In this document: positions 8,685 through 11,299 of the stretch, piece after piece
Numbering within the stretch: the first letter of the stretch is position 1
How the letters are laid out: every line of letters begins with the position of its first letter
From: Prevotellaceae bacterium
Lineage (GTDB): Bacteria; Bacteroidota; Bacteroidia; Bacteroidales; UBA932
Reading direction: 5' to 3'
NCBI GenBank assembly: GCA_031289385.1
Contig: JAITPP010000282.1
Location: 1 to 11,299, forward strand
Length of the DNA stretch: 11,299 bases
Program-made: the position numbers and the translations under genes
The notes under the pieces: model-generated
Told to the model about the DNA's origin: nothing
What the model saw: the letters and a program-made list of their open reading frames with translations, nothing else
The model's database searches: none

Positions 8685-9800
8685 ATGGAAAAGTCGAAAG
8701 TATATTTTACCAATTTGCACACAAATCCATCAAACAATTTGCTTGATAAATTGGAAAATCTGATAAAAAAAGCAGGCATAGGAAACATTGATTTTGAAAA
8801 TCAGTTTACGGCAGTAAAAATTCATTTCGGAGAGCCCGGAAATTTGGCTTATATACGCCCGAATTATGCTGCACGAGTAATAAAAATTTTGAAAAAACTC
8901 GGAGCAAAACCATTTCTTACCGATTCAAACACGCTGTATTCGGGCGGCAGGTCGAATGCTGTTGATCACTTAAAATCGGCAATGGAAAACGGTTTTAATC
9001 CTATCGCCACACATTGCAACATTATGATTGCCGACGGATTAAAAGGAACAGAATATCGCGAAATAAAAATAAATGGAGAATATTGTAAAGCCCCAAAAAT
9101 AGGCTCAGCAATTGCCGATGCCGATATTTTTATAAGTATGAACCATTTCAAAGGACACGAACAGGCTGGATTTGGCGGCGCACTTAAAAATATAGGAATG
9201 GGAAGTGCAAGCGTTGGCGGAAAACTCGAACTTCACTCAACATCGCAACCTCAAATAATTAAAGAAAATTGCAAAGTTTGCGGCGTTTGCGTAAAACATT
9301 GTGCACACAACGCAATAACCATTGAAAACAGATGCGCAACGATAAATTATGAAAAATGCGTAGGCTGCGGACAATGTGTAGCCCTTTGTCAATACGAATC
9401 GGCAGTGATGGGAAAAAGCGATACTTCGGAACGATTAAACTGCAAAATTGCCGAATATGCAAAAGCCGTGTTGGCTGATAAACCTAATTTTCATATAAAT
9501 TTTATAATGAATGTTTCGCCCGAATGTGATTGCTGGAATCACAACGATGTTGCAATAATTCCGGATATTGGCATTGCCGCATCGTTCGACCCTGTTGCGC
9601 TCGACACGGCTTGCGTTGATTTGGTAAAAAAAGCGCCGATAAACATTTTCAGCACACTTCATGAAAAACATAATCATGATGAAATGGTTGGCGAAGATAA
9701 ATTCACACTCGTACATCCTAATGCCAACTGGCTTGCAGGACTTGAACATGCCGAAAAAATAGGAATAGGAACAACTAAATATGATTTTATTGAAATTTAG
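8685..9800 (+). CDS. DUF362-family iron-sulfur protein with two 4Fe-4S ferredoxin motifs
   Basis: This is a 371-residue cytoplasmic protein with no signal peptide. The N-terminal and C-terminal parts form a DUF362 domain: IHFGEPGN, the LTDSNTLYSGGR segment, MNHFKGHEQAGFGGALKNIG and DPVALDTACVDL are typical of the family. Between them lies a bacterial two-cluster ferredoxin insert. Its cysteines are C196, C199, C202 and C206 (CKVCGVCVKHC), and C225, C228, C231 and C235 (CVGCGQCVALC). All eight cluster ligands are present, so two 4Fe-4S clusters are expected. The first motif is followed by A rather than the usual proline. A further CDC at 281-283 could bind metal or be incidental. Members are thought to take part in electron transfer, but no reaction is firmly established and I do not assign one. 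The ATG at 8685 lies 14 bp after the GHL10-like stop, suggesting co-transcription. No terminator is evident after the gene. Confidence 0.88.
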   Translation: MEKSKVYFTNLHTNPSNNLLDKLENLIKKAGIGNIDFENQFTAVKIHFGEPGNLAYIRPNYAARVIKILKKLGAKPFLTDSNTLYSGGRSNAVDHLKSAMENGFNPIATHCNIMIADGLKGTEYREIKINGEYCKAPKIGSAIADADIFISMNHFKGHEQAGFGGALKNIGMGSASVGGKLELHSTSQPQIIKENCKVCGVCVKHCAHNAITIENRCATINYEKCVGCGQCVALCQYESAVMGKSDTSERLNCKIAEYAKAVLADKPNFHINFIMNVSPECDCWNHNDVAIIPDIGIAASFDPVALDTACVDLVKKAPINIFSTLHEKHNHDEMVGEDKFTLVHPNANWLAGLEHAEKIGIGTTKYDFIEI

Positions 9801-9811
9801 AAAACAATTAA

Positions 9812-9868
9812 CAATTACGTAATACGGAAATACAGAATACAGAGTACAAATTACGCAATACAAAATAC
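9812..9868. repeat. Heptamer tandem repeat, NNAATAC type (8 units)
   Basis: The motif TAC recurs with its C at 9818, 9825, 9833, 9840, 9847, 9854, 9861 and 9868. Every step is 7 bp except one of 8. The units are CAATTAC, GTAATAC, GGAAATAC, AGAATAC, AGAGTAC, AAATTAC, GCAATAC and AAAATAC. The array begins 11 bp after the DUF362 stop and occupies about half of the gap before the peptidase gene. No stem-loop terminator is seen in this gap. Confidence 0.75.
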
Positions 9869-9874
9869 GCAAAC

Positions 9875-9914
9875 GAATTAACAAATTAACATATTAGCAA
9901 ATTAACAAATTAAT
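9875..9914. repeat. Octamer AT-rich tandem repeat (AAATTAAC, 5 units) directly before the peptidase gene
   Basis: Five 8-mers follow one another: GAATTAAC, AAATTAAC, ATATTAGC, AAATTAAC and AAATTAAT. The array ends 6 bp before the ATG at 9921 and so must form the leader of the peptidase mRNA. No Shine-Dalgarno sequence is present. AT-rich, unstructured leaders are usual for translation in Bacteroidota, which may be what this stretch provides. I find no TAnnTTTG box anywhere in 9801-9920. Confidence 0.65.
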
Positions 9915-9920
9915 TAAATT

Positions 9921-11114
9921 ATGAAGAAATTACTATTTACAGCCATTATAATGGCAATTAGCCTTGTGTCGTTGGCACAGGAGAAAAAAGCAGAAGAGAA
10001 AAAACCTGCAACAGGGTATGAATTTACAATTGTAAAAGAATTGAAATCGACACCTGTAAAAAATCAAAGCCGCAGCGGCACTTGTTGGAGTTTTTCGGGT
10101 TTGGCGTTGTTCGAATCCGAATTGCTGCGTATGGGAAAAGGCGAATACGATTTGTCGGAAATGTTTGTATCGCGCGATAATTATACAAAAAAAGCCGAAA
10201 AATATGTTCGTTTACACGGAACAATAAATTTTGCAGGCGGCGGCTCGTTTGAAGACGTTGTTGAAACACTTCGCAATGCAGGAATTGTTCCCGAAGAAGT
10301 TTACAACGGAATAAATTACGGCGGCACAATACACGATCACACCGAACTCGACCGTGTAACAGAAGCCTACGTTGATGCCGTAATAAAAGGAACTAAACTG
10401 ACAAAGGCGTGGAAAAACGGATTTAACGGAATTTTAGATGCTTATTATGGCAATTATCCCGAACATTTTACCTACAAAGGCGTTGAATACACTCCAAAAT
10501 CGTTTGCACAATCATTAGGTTTGAATATGGACGATTATATCGGAATAACATCGTTCACGCATCATCCTTTCTACAAACCTTTTGTTATTGAAATTCCCGA
10601 CAATTACATTTGGGGATTAAATTATAATGTTACAATCGACGAGTTGATTGAAATTATCGACAATAGCATCGAAAAAGGCTACACCGTTGCGTGGGGTTCG
10701 GATGTAGGCGAACGCGGATTTCAATATCGCAAAGGCGTTGCTGTTGTTCCCGATGTTGAAATAAATAACCTTAGCGGAACAGATCGCGAACGTTGGGAAA
10801 CACTAAGCAAACAAGAACGCGAAACCGAAATTTTCAAACTCGACAAACCCGTTACCGAACTTAAAATTACACAAGAAATACGTCAAGAGGCGTTTGATAA
10901 TTACGAAACCACCGACGATCACGGAATGTTAATAGTAGGAATTGCAAAAGCACAAAACGGCGCAAAATTTTACAAAGTAAAAAATTCGTGGGGAACAGAC
11001 GGCAGCGAATATGCAGGATACTTCTACGTTTCCGAAGCCTTTGTAAGATATAAAACAATAAACCTTCTGGTAAATAAAAACGCACTTCCTGCAAATATAA
11101 AAAACAAACTTTGA
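9921..11114 (+). CDS. Exported C1-family cysteine peptidase (aminopeptidase C/bleomycin hydrolase type)
   Basis: This predicts a 397-residue papain-fold peptidase of the C1B group, which trims amino acids from peptide N-termini. Residues 1-19 are a signal peptide (cut before Q20), and a short K/E-rich linker follows. The catalytic set is complete: Q49 (oxyanion hole) and nucleophile C55 in VKNQSRSGTCWSF, H334 in TDDHGMLIVG, and N355 in FYKVKNSWG. The large insert between C55 and H334, including SITSFTHHPFY-like sequence (here GITSFTHHPFYKPF) and YTVAWGSDVGERGF, is typical of bleomycin hydrolase relatives, not classical papain. At 397 residues including the signal peptide it is shorter than cytosolic PepC enzymes of about 430-450. 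Exported versions are common in Bacteroidota, so a periplasmic peptide-scavenging role is likely. The ATG follows an AT-rich octamer array, and a heptamer array starts 2 bp after the stop. Confidence 0.9.
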   Translation: MKKLLFTAIIMAISLVSLAQEKKAEEKKPATGYEFTIVKELKSTPVKNQSRSGTCWSFSGLALFESELLRMGKGEYDLSEMFVSRDNYTKKAEKYVRLHGTINFAGGGSFEDVVETLRNAGIVPEEVYNGINYGGTIHDHTELDRVTEAYVDAVIKGTKLTKAWKNGFNGILDAYYGNYPEHFTYKGVEYTPKSFAQSLGLNMDDYIGITSFTHHPFYKPFVIEIPDNYIWGLNYNVTIDELIEIIDNSIEKGYTVAWGSDVGERGFQYRKGVAVVPDVEINNLSGTDRERWETLSKQERETEIFKLDKPVTELKITQEIRQEAFDNYETTDDHGMLIVGIAKAQNGAKFYKVKNSWGTDGSEYAGYFYVSEAFVRYKTINLLVNKNALPANIKNKL

Positions 11115-11116
11115 AA

Positions 11117-11172
11117 GAATGAAGAGTTAAGAATTAAGAATGAAGAATTAAGAATGAAGAATGAAGAATTGA
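11117..11172. repeat. Heptamer tandem repeat, GAATKAA type, left block (8 units)
   Basis: Eight gapless 7-mers run from 11117: GAATGAA, GAGTTAA, GAATTAA, GAATGAA, GAATTAA, GAATGAA, GAATGAA and GAATTGA. They begin 2 bp after the peptidase stop. All variation is at positions 3 to 6 of the unit. Stop codons occur within the units, so the array is not coding. The same array resumes at 11259 beyond a GC-rich inverted-repeat element. Confidence 0.9.
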
Positions 11173-11253
11173 GCCCCCAGCCCCTAAAGGGGAGTTTGGC
11201 AGTGCAGAAAATTTTGGCAGTGCAGAAAATTCCCCTTTAGGGGATTTAGGGGC
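11173..11253. repeat. Compact GC-rich inverted-repeat element within the heptamer array
   Basis: The left arm has GCCCC (11173-11177), then CCCCTAAAGGGGA (11181-11193). The right arm has TCCCCTTTAGGGG (11231-11243), then GGGGC (11249-11253). The 13-bp inner arms are perfectly complementary, and the outer 5-bp arms pair across a small internal loop (3 against 5 nt). Each inner arm is itself a small hairpin (CCCC-TAAA-GGGG). The loop is filled by an 18-bp duplication. No transposase is present. It resembles a REP- or MITE-like non-autonomous repeat; it could also act as a transcription terminator for the peptidase gene, although it has no T-tract. Confidence 0.8.
11195..11230. repeat. Perfect 18-bp direct duplication inside the inverted repeat
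   Basis: TTTGGCAGTGCAGAAAAT occurs at 11195-11212 and again, adjoining and identical, at 11213-11230. The two copies make up almost the whole loop between the GC-rich arms. Perfect identity, next to degenerate heptamers on both sides, suggests recent duplication or functional constraint. Confidence 0.92.
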
Positions 11254-11258
11254 AAAGA

Positions 11259-11293
11259 GAATTAAGAATGAAGAGTTAAGAATGAAGAATGAA
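11259..11293. repeat. Heptamer tandem repeat, GAATKAA type, right block (5 units)
   Basis: Five gapless 7-mers follow the inverted-repeat element: GAATTAA, GAATGAA, GAGTTAA, GAATGAA and GAATGAA. A 20-bp stretch, AAGAATGAAGAGTTAAGAAT, is identical at 11115-11134 and 11264-11283. This shows that the left and right blocks belong to one array or arose by copying from each other. The array may continue past the window edge. Confidence 0.88.
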
Positions 11294-11299
11294 AAACAA

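Noticed and set aside
11173..11258. Insertion sequence remnant
   Set aside because: There are inverted arms but no transposase fragment, and the element is only about 80 bp. The flanking similarity comes from the heptamer array, so it cannot be taken as a target-site duplication.

Overview
The window reads as a chromosomal segment from a member of the Bacteroidota, most likely an AT-rich Bacteroidales-type anaerobe. The support is a SusC/SusD outer-membrane nutrient uptake pair, several Bacteroidota-style exported proteins ending their signal peptides in A-Q or S-Q, a TAnnTTTG promoter box, and very AT-rich gaps without strong Shine-Dalgarno sequences. I cannot place the genus from the sequence. 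All six genes lie on the + strand. I see no tRNA, rRNA, CRISPR array, transposase or phage gene.

Left half (about 38-7024): a small polysaccharide-utilisation-type locus. A 29-bp triplicated repeat precedes a SusC-like TonB-dependent transporter (154-3345) and its SusD-like surface glycan-binding lipoprotein (3370-5166). A strong stem-loop terminator follows susD. Next comes an exported GH51 alpha-L-arabinofuranosidase (5339-6889) with its own terminator. Together they suggest capture and import of arabinose-containing plant glycan fragments (arabinan, arabinoxylan or arabinogalactan side chains), with arabinose removed in the periplasm or at the surface. No sensor/regulator, SusE/F-type protein or further glycosidase is visible, so the locus is minimal or continues to the left of the window.

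Right half (about 7041-11114): genes with no obvious link to glycan uptake. An exported GHL10 (DUF187/YngK/DigH-type) glycosyl-hydrolase-like protein (7150-8670) has a recognisable -7 box. It is followed after 14 bp by a DUF362 iron-sulfur protein with two 4Fe-4S motifs (8685-9800), probably as a two-gene operon. A repeat-filled gap then leads to an exported C1-type cysteine peptidase of the aminopeptidase C/bleomycin hydrolase group (9921-11114).

The gene content is recognisable and ordinary. The unusual part is the non-coding DNA. Three separate gaps carry degenerate tandem repeats with the same 7-bp period but different sequences (TTACGAC at 7041-7075, NNAATAC at 9812-9868, GAATKAA at 11117-11172 and 11259-11293). 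An 8-bp array lies directly before the peptidase gene. The last heptamer array is split by a compact GC-rich inverted-repeat element that contains two perfect 18-bp tandem copies. With the 29-bp array before susC, these repeats are the best candidates for something undescribed here. I do not see evidence for a new protein-coding system.
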